A stretch of 28,050 bases of DNA from Candidatus Omnitrophota bacterium (GCA_028717045.1 JAQUON010000003.1:1-28050), one strand, 5' to 3'; counted from the stretch's first letter, positions 1-8,925 are shown. Program-made: numbers and translations. The notes: generated by a model not told the origin, from the sequence alone.

Positions 1-710
1 TGCTCGGTCTTGAGTCGACCAATGGCGTAGGGATAGAAGAAATACTCTATCATACCAAAGCAGTCACCCGCGCTGCTGCGCATGCGCTGGTAATCGCTGA
101 CATGCCTTTCTCGGCATATCAGACCGAACCGGACAAAGCACAAGGAAACGCCAAAAGGCTGATAGAAGAGGGGGGCTGCGATGCGGTTAAGGTTGAGTGG
201 TTCAACCAGTGCATCAATGTGACTCAAGCGATTGCCAACGCAGGCATTCCGGTAATGGGCCATATCGGCCTCACTCCCCAGACTGCGGATAAAATCGGCG
301 GATTCAAAGTGCAGGGCAAAGACGCTGAACGCGCAGCGGAACTCTTTAAGCAGGCAAAGCGCTTCGAAGAAGCCGGCTGCTTTTCTATAGTACTTGAATG
401 CGTCCCTGACAAAATCGCAGAACTTATCACGGAAAAGCTTGCTATCCCCACTATCGGGATCGGGGCAGGGCCCTATTGCGACGGCCAGGTCCTGGTGCTG
501 CATGATATACTCGGGTTATCAAAAGGTTCAAAATTTAAATTCGTCAAGCAATATACTGACGTGTCAGCCGTCGTGCAGGGAGCGATCGCACGCTACAAGA
601 ACGAGGTGCGAAACGGCTCATTCCCCGATAATGCGCACAGTTTTTCGATTTCGCCCGAAGAATTTACAAAACTAAAAAACTCTCTGCCTGATGAAAAAGA
701 AATACGCTAG
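1..710 (+). CDS. panB: 3-methyl-2-oxobutanoate hydroxymethyltransferase (PanB), 5' end cut off
   Basis: PanB makes ketopantoate from 2-oxoisovalerate and 5,10-methylenetetrahydrofolate, the first committed step of pantothenate synthesis, in the cytoplasm. The reading frame is open from base 3, so the start lies before the window. About 235 codons are present; the family is about 265-280, so roughly 30 N-terminal residues (with the first Mg-binding Asp) are missing. Visible family motifs are HTKAV, ADMPF (second metal-binding Asp), GHIGLTPQ, the LECVP segment with the presumed catalytic Glu, TIGIGAG, DGQVLV and the C-terminal FPDNAHSF segment. An internal ATG at 102 is not the true start, because conserved sequence precedes it. 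The last 20 bases overlap the next gene, suggesting co-translation. Family assignment is secure. Confidence 0.95.
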   Translation, partial: LGLESTNGVGIEEILYHTKAVTRAAAHALVIADMPFSAYQTEPDKAQGNAKRLIEEGGCDAVKVEWFNQCINVTQAIANAGIPVMGHIGLTPQTADKIGGFKVQGKDAERAAELFKQAKRFEEAGCFSIVLECVPDKIAELITEKLAIPTIGIGAGPYCDGQVLVLHDILGLSKGSKFKFVKQYTDVSAVVQGAIARYKNEVRNGSFPDNAHSFSISPEEFTKLKNSLPDEKEIR

Positions 711-1434
711 ATTTTTACCGTGGATGGTAGTGTGGGGCGCAGCTATTCTGATCGTCACCACCTTCGGCAAGCCGTACGTGTTAAAAACCTATGTCGAGAT
801 GGGTATTGGTACCTGCGATAAGATACCGGTGTTATGCATCGTAGCGACAAAAGGCTTTACTAACCCCTCCGTAGACAAAGGCTATATCGCAGGGCTTGCG
901 CGCTACTCAATAGAGGAAGTCGAGATCGCCCTTCCCAAAGACTTTTTCGTAATCAAAGAACAAATTTACAGGGCCTATTACAAAAAACGCACACGCACCG
1001 AAAAAGACCCCGTCGCCTACCTGTTGTATCAGAAGCCGGATTTTTTCCAGTCGCTTTTCCCGCAGCTAAAAAAATACAGCCTCAGGAACAATTACGATTT
1101 CTTAAGCCGCATCCTCAACGCACGGACAGCAGATATCAAAGACCTGCCTAGCACTCTCTTTGTGATACTAAAAAGTATTTTTACACCCGACGTCGGGCCG
1201 GGAAGCGGCATAACAATCGCCCGGTTTAGCATGGCGGACAAAAAGGGGTTCATTACCTACAACTATACAAAAGAAGGCAATTACTTCAATTGCGATATCG
1301 TAAACGGCAATCAGGAATTTTTCAAGGTATACCTAAAGGACAAGAAGAAAGAGCTGGATATAAATAAGGTGCTCACAATAATTTCTACGTTGGAAAAGAA
1401 TAATGGAAAAGGCTTAGGCTTAGTTAAATCCTAA
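691..1434 (+). CDS. Unknown membrane-anchored protein, 247 aa
   Basis: I do not recognise the family. The protein starts with a short basic stretch (MKKKYARF) and one hydrophobic segment at about residues 10-26, which reads as an uncleaved anchor or signal peptide. The rest (about 30-247) is soluble-like, with mixed alpha/beta composition and many Lys and aromatic residues, and probably faces the periplasm. It overlaps panB by 20 bases in another frame and has no clear Shine-Dalgarno sequence, so translation may be coupled to panB. The last codons are odd: the C-terminal residues after NNGKG are encoded by a GGCTTA hexamer run and the first unit of the downstream palindromic repeat, and the repeat supplies the TAA stop. 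The original C-terminus may therefore have been replaced. Confidence 0.7.
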   Translation: MKKKYARFLPWMVVWGAAILIVTTFGKPYVLKTYVEMGIGTCDKIPVLCIVATKGFTNPSVDKGYIAGLARYSIEEVEIALPKDFFVIKEQIYRAYYKKRTRTEKDPVAYLLYQKPDFFQSLFPQLKKYSLRNNYDFLSRILNARTADIKDLPSTLFVILKSIFTPDVGPGSGITIARFSMADKKGFITYNYTKEGNYFNCDIVNGNQEFFKVYLKDKKKELDINKVLTIISTLEKNNGKGLGLVKS

Positions 1435-1582
1435 GCCCTAAATCCTAAATTCTAAACAAGCTCTAAATCACAAATCCTAATGTTCTAAACTAACTGGTTT
1501 GAGATTTAAAACATTGGAATTTATGATTTGTTTAGGATTTAGAGTTTAGGATTTACCAAATAATCTTTTATTACTCAATACG
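1423..1582 (+). repeat. Family A palindromic heptad repeat, copy 1
   Basis: A long imperfect palindrome built from 7-bp units such as cctaaat and tctaaac in the left arm and gatttag and gtttagg in the right arm, meeting at about 1490-1500. It is preceded by a hexamer run (ggctta twice, 1411-1422) and followed by an asymmetric tail ending ttattactcaatacg that is shared with the other copies. Its first unit overlaps the 3' end of the upstream gene and gives that gene its stop codon. The other copies are at 4391, 8760, 9020 and 13288, all in the same orientation. Confidence 0.9.
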
Positions 1583-1666
1583 TGATGCGCACTACGAAAT
1601 CTATAGCGGTTTTTTGTAATTTATGATAGAATACTACTTCGTGTTTATCCCTAAAAAGGAGATGCC

Positions 1667-3067
1667 ATGCTGACCAGGCACGATATACCGGAAAGAAGAA
1701 AAGACTACAGGCTCTATTCCCGTATACACGTCAAATTTGCGTACCAGAACGCACAGGATAACGCAAAAAAAGAAAAGAATCTCCTTGCCACAAATATCAA
1801 TACGGGAGGGATTTACCTGGAGAGCGAAGAGATATTCCCCCTGAACATGGAAGCAACGGCCAGTTTTCGCCTCCCTAAGAGCGAAACTACTGTTCAGGCA
1901 GCAATCAAGATCGCCCGGATTGAGGCCCTTGACGAAGGCAGGTCATTTGGCTTAGGCTGCGTATTCACCAAACTCGACGATGCGCATAAGCAGGAAATCC
2001 AGCAGCTGATTGAAAAGTTCAATATTGGCAAATTGCTGGAGCTTGCAATCAAAAGAGGAGCTTCCGACCTCCACGTACTCGCAGACCATGTGCCTGTCTT
2101 GCGGGTAAACGGGGCACTGGAAGAAGTTGACGGGCCCAGCCTCACCTCTGAAGAAATCCCGCAACTGCTTTTCAGCCTGATGACCAAACAGCAGATAAGG
2201 CGTTTCGAAAAAGAGAAAGAGCTGGATTTCGGCATTCAATACGATGTCCGCAACCGCTTCAGGGTCAACGTGCACCAGCAGCGTGGGTTCCTTGAGGCGA
2301 CATTCAGGCTCATCAACACCAAGGTTTCTTCTTTTGAAGAGCTCAACATCCCGGAAGTCGTCAAGGACCTGGCTAGGCAAAGAGACGGTTTAATACTATT
2401 GGTTGGCCCCACAGGAAGCGGCAAAACCACTACTATGTCGGCGATGGTTGAGCTTATTAACCGGGAAAAACGGGCGGTTATTATCACGCTTGAGCGCCCG
2501 ATCGAATACGTGCACCCGAACATCAAAAGCATTATCAAACAGCGCGAAGTCGGCGTTGATACGAATTCTTTTTCCGCCGCCATCAAAAGCAGCCTCAAGC
2601 AGGACCCCAATATCATAGTCATCGGAGAGCTTGAGGATGCCGATTCAGTAAGGACCGCGCTCATTGCCGCAGAGGCCGGTTATTTAGTCATCGCATCGTT
2701 CCATTCGCCCAATACCATGCAGGCGATTGACCGGTTAGTCAGTTTTTTCCCGCTCGAAGCAAGAAAACAGGCCCTCTCACAGTTGTCAAACTGCCTGAAA
2801 GGGATAATTTCGCACCTCTTAATACCGCGCAAAGACCGCAACGGCAGGCTTCTGGCTACCGAAATCATTGTTGCCAATGATGCGGTAAAAAGGGTCATCC
2901 GCAAAGACGAACTTTTCCAGCTGCCGACCATTATCCAGACCAGCGGCGCATACCGCATGCAGTCAATGGCAGATTCGATACGAAGGTACCTTGAAATGGA
3001 TATCATCGACTCTGAAGCAGCGATGTTTTATTCGGAAGAATTCAATAAATACGGGCAGGCAAAATAA
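1667..3067 (+). CDS. PilZ-PilT fusion: type IV pilus retraction-type ATPase with c-di-GMP-binding domain
   Basis: Residues about 8-115 resemble a PilZ domain: an RRKDYR motif near the N-terminus and a later NINTGGIYLES segment correspond to the RxxxR and D/NxSxxG c-di-GMP contacts. Residues about 125-466 are a PilT/PilU-type secretion ATPase, with ASDLHV, Walker A GPTGSGKT at 247-254, the DPNIIVIGELED Walker B/Asp-box segment, a conserved His in IASFHSPNTMQ, and IDRLVSFFP. PilT powers retraction of type IV pili at the inner membrane. The fusion suggests direct c-di-GMP control of the motor; that is inference. The usual GEMRD has become GELED, and the C-terminal AIRNLIRE motif has diverged to AVKRVIRK, so activity may differ from classic PilT. 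AAAAAGGAG lies just upstream of the ATG. The next gene starts one base after the stop. Confidence 0.9.
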   Translation: MLTRHDIPERRKDYRLYSRIHVKFAYQNAQDNAKKEKNLLATNINTGGIYLESEEIFPLNMEATASFRLPKSETTVQAAIKIARIEALDEGRSFGLGCVFTKLDDAHKQEIQQLIEKFNIGKLLELAIKRGASDLHVLADHVPVLRVNGALEEVDGPSLTSEEIPQLLFSLMTKQQIRRFEKEKELDFGIQYDVRNRFRVNVHQQRGFLEATFRLINTKVSSFEELNIPEVVKDLARQRDGLILLVGPTGSGKTTTMSAMVELINREKRAVIITLERPIEYVHPNIKSIIKQREVGVDTNSFSAAIKSSLKQDPNIIVIGELEDADSVRTALIAAEAGYLVIASFHSPNTMQAIDRLVSFFPLEARKQALSQLSNCLKGIISHLLIPRKDRNGRLLATEIIVANDAVKRVIRKDELFQLPTIIQTSGAYRMQSMADSIRRYLEMDIIDSEAAMFYSEEFNKYGQAK

Positions 3068-3068
3068 T

Positions 3069-4373
3069 ATGGCTGATGTAATGGATAAGATTGTTTCGCT
3101 ATGCAAGCGCCGGGGATTTATCTTTCAGGGAAGCGATATCTACGGCGGGCTTGCCAATACCTGGGATTACGGCCCCTACGGTGTTGAGCTTAAAAACAAC
3201 GTAAAGCGCGCCTGGTGGAAGGCAAACGTCTATGAGCGCGACGACATATTGGGCATGGACGCCTCAATCCTTATGCACCCGAAGGTCTGGGAAGCGTCCG
3301 GCCACGTGAAGAACTTCTTTGACCTCAAGCGCGACTGCAAATCCTGCAAAAAAAGGTTTAAGGACGCTGACCTTAAAGATAAAAACAAGTGCCCCGAATG
3401 CGCGGGAGAGCTTACCGAGAGCAGGCCGTTTAACCTGATGTTTGAAACGCACGCAGGCGCAGTATCTGATGAAGCAAGCCTTATTTACTTAAGGCCGGAA
3501 ACCGCGCAGGGGATGTTTGTCAATTTCTTAAATATCCTTGATTCCAGGCACCCGAAACTGCCATTCGGCCTGGCACAGATAGGGAAGGCATTTCGCAACG
3601 AAATCACGCCCGGCAACCTTACTTTTAGGACGCGGGAATTCGAACAGATGGAGATAGAGTATTTCGTAAGGCCTGAGGATGCGGATAAAAAACTACAAGA
3701 ATGGATTGAACTGCATTTTGAATGGTACTTAAACTACGGAATTAAAAAGGAGAACTTAAGGAAACGGCCGCATGGCCCTGAGGAGCTGGCACATTACGCA
3801 AGAGCGTGCACTGATATCGAATACAATTTTCCGTTCGGCTGGTCCGAGCTTGAAGGGATTGCCAACCGCACTGATTTTGATTTAAAACAACATGCCGAAT
3901 CCAGCGGCCAGGATTTGAGGTATTTTGACGATAAGGCCAAGGAACGTTTTTATCCCTACATCATTGAGCCTTCCGGCGGCGTTGACAGGACAGTGCTGGC
4001 ATTTTTAGTCGATGCCTATCACGAAGAACAGGTCAAAGATGACACACGCGTAGTGCTTGCGCTGGATAAAGGCCTTGCCCCCGTAAAAGCGGCAGTGCTG
4101 CCCCTTTTAAAAAACAGGCCCGAGATCGTCGAGTTGGCGCGCGCAATCTCCAAAGACCTGAAACAACATATGGTTGCGGTGTATGACGATACTGCTGCCA
4201 TAGGAAAGCTCTACCGCCGGCAGGACGAAGTGGGAACACCATTCTGTGTCACGATAGACGTGCAGTCTCTTGAAGACAACAAGGCCACTGTCCGTGACCG
4301 CGATTCGATGCAGCAGGAGCGGATCAGCGTAGATGCGCTAAAGGAATACTTGTTGGAAAAATTAACAATATAA
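3069..4373 (+). CDS. glyS: Glycyl-tRNA synthetase, single-chain alpha2 type
   Basis: This enzyme charges tRNA-Gly with glycine in the cytoplasm. It is a class II synthetase with the family opening (RRGFIFQGSDIYGGL, YGPYGVELKNN), a four-Cys zinc-ribbon-like insertion (CKSC...CPEC), the RPETAQGMFVNF segment, motif 2 (FRNEITPGN...FRTREFEQ, from about residue 175), motif 3 EPSGGVDR (about 300-307) and a C-terminal anticodon-binding domain (LAPVKAAVLPL to the end). At 434 residues it is short for the family but keeps all the core motifs. An upstream in-frame ATG at 2991 lies inside the PilT gene. The ATG at 3069, one base after the PilT stop, begins the conserved sequence and fits translational coupling. 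Confidence 0.95.
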   Translation: MADVMDKIVSLCKRRGFIFQGSDIYGGLANTWDYGPYGVELKNNVKRAWWKANVYERDDILGMDASILMHPKVWEASGHVKNFFDLKRDCKSCKKRFKDADLKDKNKCPECAGELTESRPFNLMFETHAGAVSDEASLIYLRPETAQGMFVNFLNILDSRHPKLPFGLAQIGKAFRNEITPGNLTFRTREFEQMEIEYFVRPEDADKKLQEWIELHFEWYLNYGIKKENLRKRPHGPEELAHYARACTDIEYNFPFGWSELEGIANRTDFDLKQHAESSGQDLRYFDDKAKERFYPYIIEPSGGVDRTVLAFLVDAYHEEQVKDDTRVVLALDKGLAPVKAAVLPLLKNRPEIVELARAISKDLKQHMVAVYDDTAAIGKLYRRQDEVGTPFCVTIDVQSLEDNKATVRDRDSMQQERISVDALKEYLLEKLTI

Positions 4374-4390
4374 ACAAAGTGAAGTTAAGT

Positions 4391-4570
4391 TCTAAATTCG
4401 AAATCCTAAATCCTAAACAAGCCCTAAATCACAAATCCCAATGTTCTAAACGAACTCGTTTGGGATTTAAAACATTGGAATTTAGAATTTGTTTAGAATT
4501 TACCTGCCTGCCGGCAGGCAGGGAGCTTAGGATTTAGAATTTGGCGAAGTAGGTTATTTTATTCATTACG
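4391..4570 (+). repeat. Family A palindromic heptad repeat, copy 2 (interrupted)
   Basis: Left arm units tctaaat, cctaaat, cctaaac and aaatccc are followed by a centre aaacgaactcgttt and the matching right arm. The tail ends ttattcattacg and runs straight into the AAAAAGGAGG of ppdK. The right arm is split by a 20-bp perfect palindrome (4503-4522), annotated separately. Comparison with copy 5 shows that removing those 20 bases restores the normal arm. Confidence 0.9.
4503..4522. repeat. 20-bp perfect GC-rich palindrome inserted in family A copy 2
   Basis: CCTGCCTGCCGGCAGGCAGG is its own reverse complement and stands out as GC-rich in AT-rich surroundings. It sits between gaattta and gagcttagg; the uninterrupted copy at 13288-13448 reads gaatttagagtttagg. 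The insertion is therefore exact, without a visible target duplication. It is the only copy in the window. Confidence 0.85.
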
Positions 4571-4591
4571 AAAAAGGAGGGTAGCAAAGCA

Positions 4592-7327
4592 ATGGGCAAC
4601 AAAAACGTATACTTCTTCGGCGGGGGAAAGGCTGACGGCAACGAAAGCATGAAAAATCTACTGGGAGGCAAAGGCGCAAACCTTGCCGAAATGGCGGGGC
4701 ATAAAGATTTACGCCTTCCTGTCCCTCCCGGATTTACCATTACCACCGACGTGTGCACTTATTATTATAAAAACAGAAAAACATACCCAAAAACGCTTAA
4801 AACTGAAGTCGCAAAAGCCCTGGAAAAAGTAGAAACACTTATGGGGAAAAAATTCGGCGACCCGGATGACCCGCTTTTGGTTTCGGTGCGTTCGGGTGCG
4901 CGCAGGTCAATGCCCGGCATGATGGAAACGATATTAAACGTGGGCCTCACCGAGAAGACTATCCCCGGCCTTATCAAAAAAAGCGGCGGTAACAGCCGTT
5001 TCGTCTATGATGCGTACCGGCGCCTGATTATGATGTATTCCGACGTGGTTATGGAAAAGGCTGCCGGAATCGAGCCCAAAGATGACCAGGGCATCCGTAA
5101 GCAGCTGGAAAAAATAATGCAACGCATGAAGGAAGAAAAAGGCTGCAAAGCCGACACTGACCTGGCTGCGGATGACTTACAAAAGCTCTGCGCGCTGTTT
5201 AAAGAAAAAATCAAGCAGGCCCTGGGAAAAGAATTCCCGGATACCCCCGGCGAACAATTATGGGGAGGCATCGGCGCGGTATTCTCATCATGGAACGGTA
5301 AACGCGCAATAAGCTATCGCCGTATTGAAAATATTCCTGATGAGTGGGGCACTGCCGTCAATGTTCAGACGATGGTGTTCGGGAATATGGGCAATGACTC
5401 CGCAACCGGCGTTGCCTTTACCCGTAACCCCGGCAACGGCGAAAATAAATTCTACGGCGAATACCTGGTGAACGCGCAAGGCGAAGACGTAGTTGCCGGC
5501 ATCCGCACCCCTGCGCCGATTAACGAATACTCAAAATCCGAGCACAACAAAGAACTGGTTACCCTGGAAAAATCAATGCCCTCAATCTATAAAGAGCTGT
5601 TTGATATCCAGAACCGGCTTGAAACCCACTACCACGACATGCAGGATATCGAATTCACCATAGAAAAAGGCAAGCTCTTTATGCTGCAGTGCCGCGTGGG
5701 CAAACGCAACGGCCCGGCTGCAGTGCGCATGGCCGTGGATATGATCAAGGAAAAACTCATCAATAAAGAATTAGCGGTAACCCGCGTAACACCCAGCCAG
5801 CTCGATGAATTGCTGCACCCCATTATCAATCCGAAAATTGAGCTAACCTATAAGCCGCTGGTAAAAGGATTGCCTGCCGGCCCGGGCGGGGCAACAGGCC
5901 AGATCGTCTTTTATGCGAATGACGCCGTTGAGTGGAAAAAGCAGGGAAAGCAGGTAATACTTGTGCGCGAGGAAACAAACCCCGAAGACGTGGAAGGGAT
6001 GCGCGCCGCTGAAGCAATCCTGACTGCGCGCGGCGGCATGACCTCTCACGCAGCGTTAGTCGCCCGCGGCTGGGGCAAGTGCTGTATAGTCGGTTGCAGC
6101 AGCCTTGAAGTCGAAGCAGAGCAAAAAAAATTACGCGCCGGCGATAAGGTCCTCAACGAAGGCGACTGGATTACCCTAAACGGCACCAAAGGCAATGTCT
6201 ACGAAGGCAAGCTGCCGATGATGGATGCCGGGGAAGAAAACGAGCTTTTGACTGAATTCTTAAAGATGTGCGACTCCGTCAAGAAGCTTGGCGTGCGCAC
6301 AAATGCCGACACTCCCGACGACGCCAAAAAGGCAAGGCAGTTCGGCGCAAAAGGGATCGGCCTGTTCAGGACAGAGCATATGTTCTACGGCAAAGGTTCC
6401 GATGAGCCGCTTTTCGTTTTACGTAAAATGATCATCTCTAATACGCTCAAGGAAAGGCAGGCTGCAATTAATGAACTCTATCCTTTCGTGAAGAAAGATA
6501 TCAAAGGCACGCTTGAGGCAATGGATGGATATCCGGTTGTCATCAGGCTCCTGGACCCGCCGCTGCATGAGTTCGTGCCCCGCGAAAAGGCAAAGCTTGA
6601 GCAATTAGCAAAAGACCTGAATATCTCGATGGATGAGTTGTCCAAGCGCGCGGACAACCTGCATGAGTCAAACCCGATGATGGGGCACCGCGGGGTGCGC
6701 CTGGGCGTTACCTACCCCGAAGTGAGTGCTATGCAGATACGCGCAATCTTTGAATCGGCCGCTGAGCTTATCCAGGAAGGAAAGAAGCCGTATCCGGAAA
6801 TAATGATCCCGGTAGTCTGCGACGTAAAAGAACTGCAGGATCAGCTGGCGATCGCAAGGCAGGCGTATGAAGAGGTGCTGAAAAAATTTAACCTTAAAAA
6901 AATCAGGCATATGTTCGGCACGATGATCGAAATCCCGCGCGCAGCGCTGGTAGCCGATAAGATTGCCGCAGTAGCGCAATTCTTTTCTTTCGGTACCAAC
7001 GACCTTACCCAGATGGGGTTCGGGTTCTCGCGCGATGACATCGGCTCATTTTTGCCCGAATACATAAAAAAAGGGATATTGCCCGAAGACCCGTTCCAGT
7101 CAATCGACCAGGAGGGGATCGGCCAGCTTATCGAAATCGCAATCCAGCGCGGAAGAAAGGCCCAAAAGGGGCTTGAGGTCGGCATCTGCGGCGAGCATGG
7201 CGGAGAGCCTCGCTCTGTGGAATTCTGCCATCGCGTCGGGATGGATTATGTCAGCTGTTCGCCGTTCCGCGTGCCCATTGCAATTCTGGCAGCAGCCCAG
7301 GCAGCGCTTAAGGATAGAAAAAAATAA
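4592..7327 (+). CDS. ppdK: Pyruvate, phosphate dikinase
   Basis: PPDK interconverts pyruvate + ATP + Pi and phosphoenolpyruvate + AMP + PPi, giving a PPi-linked glycolytic or gluconeogenic step. The 911-residue length is typical. Visible are the N-terminal ATP-grasp part (LLGGKGANLAEMA, SVRSGARRSMPGMM), the swivelling phosphohistidine domain with GGMTSHAA (His at about 486), and the C-terminal TIM-barrel PEP/pyruvate domain with GLFRTEHMF, MGHRGVRLG, SFGTNDLTQM and GICGEHGGEP (Cys at about 866). AAGGAGG lies about 11 bases before the ATG, a slightly long spacing. The gene follows the tail of repeat A copy 2, so upstream control sequence is displaced or supplied by that repeat. Confidence 0.97.
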   Translation: MGNKNVYFFGGGKADGNESMKNLLGGKGANLAEMAGHKDLRLPVPPGFTITTDVCTYYYKNRKTYPKTLKTEVAKALEKVETLMGKKFGDPDDPLLVSVRSGARRSMPGMMETILNVGLTEKTIPGLIKKSGGNSRFVYDAYRRLIMMYSDVVMEKAAGIEPKDDQGIRKQLEKIMQRMKEEKGCKADTDLAADDLQKLCALFKEKIKQALGKEFPDTPGEQLWGGIGAVFSSWNGKRAISYRRIENIPDEWGTAVNVQTMVFGNMGNDSATGVAFTRNPGNGENKFYGEYLVNAQGEDVVAGIRTPAPINEYSKSEHNKELVTLEKSMPSIYKELFDIQNRLETHYHDMQDIEFTIEKGKLFMLQCRVGKRNGPAAVRMAVDMIKEKLINKELAVTRVTPSQLDELLHPIINPKIELTYKPLVKGLPAGPGGATGQIVFYANDAVEWKKQGKQVILVREETNPEDVEGMRAAEAILTARGGMTSHAALVARGWGKCCIVGCSSLEVEAEQKKLRAGDKVLNEGDWITLNGTKGNVYEGKLPMMDAGEENELLTEFLKMCDSVKKLGVRTNADTPDDAKKARQFGAKGIGLFRTEHMFYGKGSDEPLFVLRKMIISNTLKERQAAINELYPFVKKDIKGTLEAMDGYPVVIRLLDPPLHEFVPREKAKLEQLAKDLNISMDELSKRADNLHESNPMMGHRGVRLGVTYPEVSAMQIRAIFESAAELIQEGKKPYPEIMIPVVCDVKELQDQLAIARQAYEEVLKKFNLKKIRHMFGTMIEIPRAALVADKIAAVAQFFSFGTNDLTQMGFGFSRDDIGSFLPEYIKKGILPEDPFQSIDQEGIGQLIEIAIQRGRKAQKGLEVGICGEHGGEPRSVEFCHRVGMDYVSCSPFRVPIAILAAAQAALKDRKK

Positions 7328-7330
7328 ATT

Positions 7331-7402
7331 GGGTCGATGGTCAATAGTCGATAGTCAATAGCCGTCCACAACCATAGACTATAGACCATAGACAATAGAC
7401 CC
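7331..7402 (+). repeat. Family B palindromic heptad repeat, compact copy
   Basis: A 72-bp imperfect palindrome from gggtcgat to atagaccc. The arms match at 24 of 31 positions. The whole element divides into 7-bp units (ggtcgat, ggtcaat, agtcgat, agtcaat, then atagact, atagacc, atagaca, atagacc) around an 11-base centre. It fills nearly the whole gap between ppdK and the sigma factor gene. Confidence 0.9.
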
Positions 7403-7422
7403 ATCTCTCTCACAGAGGAACT

Positions 7423-8229
7423 ATGGAAGCCCTAAAAACATACCTAAAGGAAATCCGGGAAATACCGCTGCTTACCGCAGCGCAGGAAATCGAGTTGAGC
7501 AAAAAGATCCAACGCGGCGATGAAAAAGCGCGCAAGGACATGATCCGCGCGAATTTAAGGCTCGTAATCAATATTGCCAAGCGTTACGTATATTTCGGCA
7601 CCCCATTGCTCGACTTGATTGAAGAAGGCAACCTCGGCTTGATGAAAGCCGTCGATAAATTCAACCCTAAAAAGGGTTTTCGCTTCTCAACCTATGCGGC
7701 GTGGTGGATACGCCAGGCAATCATGCGCTCGATCGGCCAGCAGGACAAGATGGTGCGCCTGCCTGTCTATATGAATGAGCTCATCACTAAATGGAAGAAG
7801 GCAAGGGAACAACTGACCCAGAAGTTAAAACGCAACCCTATGGATGATGAAATCGCCAAGAAAATAAAGCTGCCGAAGGGCAAGGTCGATGATGTTAATT
7901 TCTGGCTTTCCACGCGGACCTCGTCTCTTGATGAGCCTATCGGCGATGAAGGGGAGAGCCAGGTCATGGACCTGATCCAGGATGAGAACGCGGCCACTCC
8001 CAGCGATGAGGTCGATGCATTCCTTAATAAACAGCGCGTCAACAACCTCCTTGAAAAAATGTCGGTGCGGGAACGTAAAGTGCTTGATATGCGCTTCGGG
8101 CTGGTTGACGGGAAAACGCATACCCTTGCCGAGGTAGCCAACAAGCTGAAAGTTTCAAGAGAAAGGGTGCGCCAAATCGAAGAAAAGGCGCTTAAAAAAC
8201 TAAGAAAGTTCGTGGAGGAGCAGGGATGA
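7423..8229 (+). CDS. RNA polymerase sigma-70 family factor (group 1/2-like, no region 1.1)
   Basis: This protein directs RNA polymerase to promoters. The 268 residues begin directly with region 1.2 (LKTYLKEIREIPLLT), followed by region 2 (RANLRLVINIAKRY, DLIEEGNLGLMKAVDKF, FSTYAAWWIRQAI), region 3 (about 110-170, including SLDEPIGDEGES) and region 4 with SVRERKVLDMRFGL and the HTH SRERVRQIEEKALKKLR. Region 1.1 is absent, so this is either a short primary sigma factor or a group 2 factor. The conserved core is too close to the primary type to separate these from sequence alone. GAGG at 7415-7418 precedes the ATG. The stop overlaps the apt start (ATGA). Confidence 0.93.
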   Translation: MEALKTYLKEIREIPLLTAAQEIELSKKIQRGDEKARKDMIRANLRLVINIAKRYVYFGTPLLDLIEEGNLGLMKAVDKFNPKKGFRFSTYAAWWIRQAIMRSIGQQDKMVRLPVYMNELITKWKKAREQLTQKLKRNPMDDEIAKKIKLPKGKVDDVNFWLSTRTSSLDEPIGDEGESQVMDLIQDENAATPSDEVDAFLNKQRVNNLLEKMSVRERKVLDMRFGLVDGKTHTLAEVANKLKVSRERVRQIEEKALKKLRKFVEEQG

Positions 8230-8756
8230 AGAAAATAAATTTAGAGGAACATATCAGGAGTATTCCTGATTTTCCCAAAAAAGGCATACTCTTCAGGGAT
8301 ATCACTACGCTGATTAAAGACAAGGATGCGTTTGCCTGCGCTATAGAGATGCTTACGGAAAAATACAAGGCAGAAAAAATCGACAAGATAATCGCGGTTG
8401 AGTCCCGCGGCTTTATCATCGGGTCAGCATTGGCGTATACGCTCCATGCCGGGTTTGTGCCTGTGCGCAAAAAGGGGAAGCTTCCGGCAGCGACCATATC
8501 AGTGAGTTATTCCCTCGAATATGGCATTGACCACCTTGAAATCCATAAAGACGCCCTTTCAAAAGGCGAAAAGGTTTTGATTGTCGATGACCTTCTGGCA
8601 ACCGGCGGCACTGTCGCGGCAACAATAGACCTTGTCGAGCAATTCGGCGCAAAGATTATCGGCATCGCATTTTTAATCGAGCTCGTTGACCTCCACGGCC
8701 GCGATAAGCTCAAAAGTTATCCCATTTGCTCTTTGATACAGTTCCATGGGGAGTAA
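8226..8756 (+). CDS. apt: Adenine phosphoribosyltransferase
   Basis: Apt salvages adenine with PRPP to AMP. The 176-residue length fits the family. Visible are the IRSIPDFPKKGILFRDIT opening typical of Apt, the VESRGFIIGSALAY segment, the KKGKLPA loop, and the PRPP-binding motif VLIVDDLLATGGT at about 118-130. The start overlaps the sigma-factor stop by four bases (ATGA), and GGAGG precedes it inside the upstream gene, so the two are translationally coupled. Confidence 0.95.
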   Translation: MKKINLEEHIRSIPDFPKKGILFRDITTLIKDKDAFACAIEMLTEKYKAEKIDKIIAVESRGFIIGSALAYTLHAGFVPVRKKGKLPAATISVSYSLEYGIDHLEIHKDALSKGEKVLIVDDLLATGGTVAATIDLVEQFGAKIIGIAFLIELVDLHGRDKLKSYPICSLIQFHGE

Positions 8757-8759
8757 CAG

Positions 8760-8918
8760 TCTAAACTCTAAACACGAAATCCTAAATTCTAAACAAATCA
8801 TAAATCACAAATCCCAATGAATTAAACGAATTCGTTTGAGATTTAAGAAATTGGAATTTGTTTAGAATTTAGAGTTTCGGATTTAGAATTTGCCGGATAG
8901 CTTGTTTTTATTCAATGC
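8760..8918 (+). repeat. Family A palindromic heptad repeat, copy 3
   Basis: This copy shows the 7-bp phasing clearly: tctaaac, tctaaac, acgaaat, cctaaat, tctaaac, aaatcat, aaatcac, aaatccc. The centre aaacgaattcgttt is a perfect palindrome. The tail ends tttttattcaatgc eight bases before the tRNA gene. With the tRNA and copy 4 it fills the 467-bp gap between apt and the next CDS. Confidence 0.9.
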
Positions 8919-8925
8919 AAAAACC

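Noticed and set aside
2991..3068. Longer start for glycyl-tRNA synthetase
   Set aside because: The extra 26 codons lie within the end of the PilT gene, and the family sequence begins at 3069.
4019..7185. Long antisense ORFs opposite glyS and ppdK
   Set aside because: They are shadows of well-conserved genes with no ribosome sites or recognisable products.
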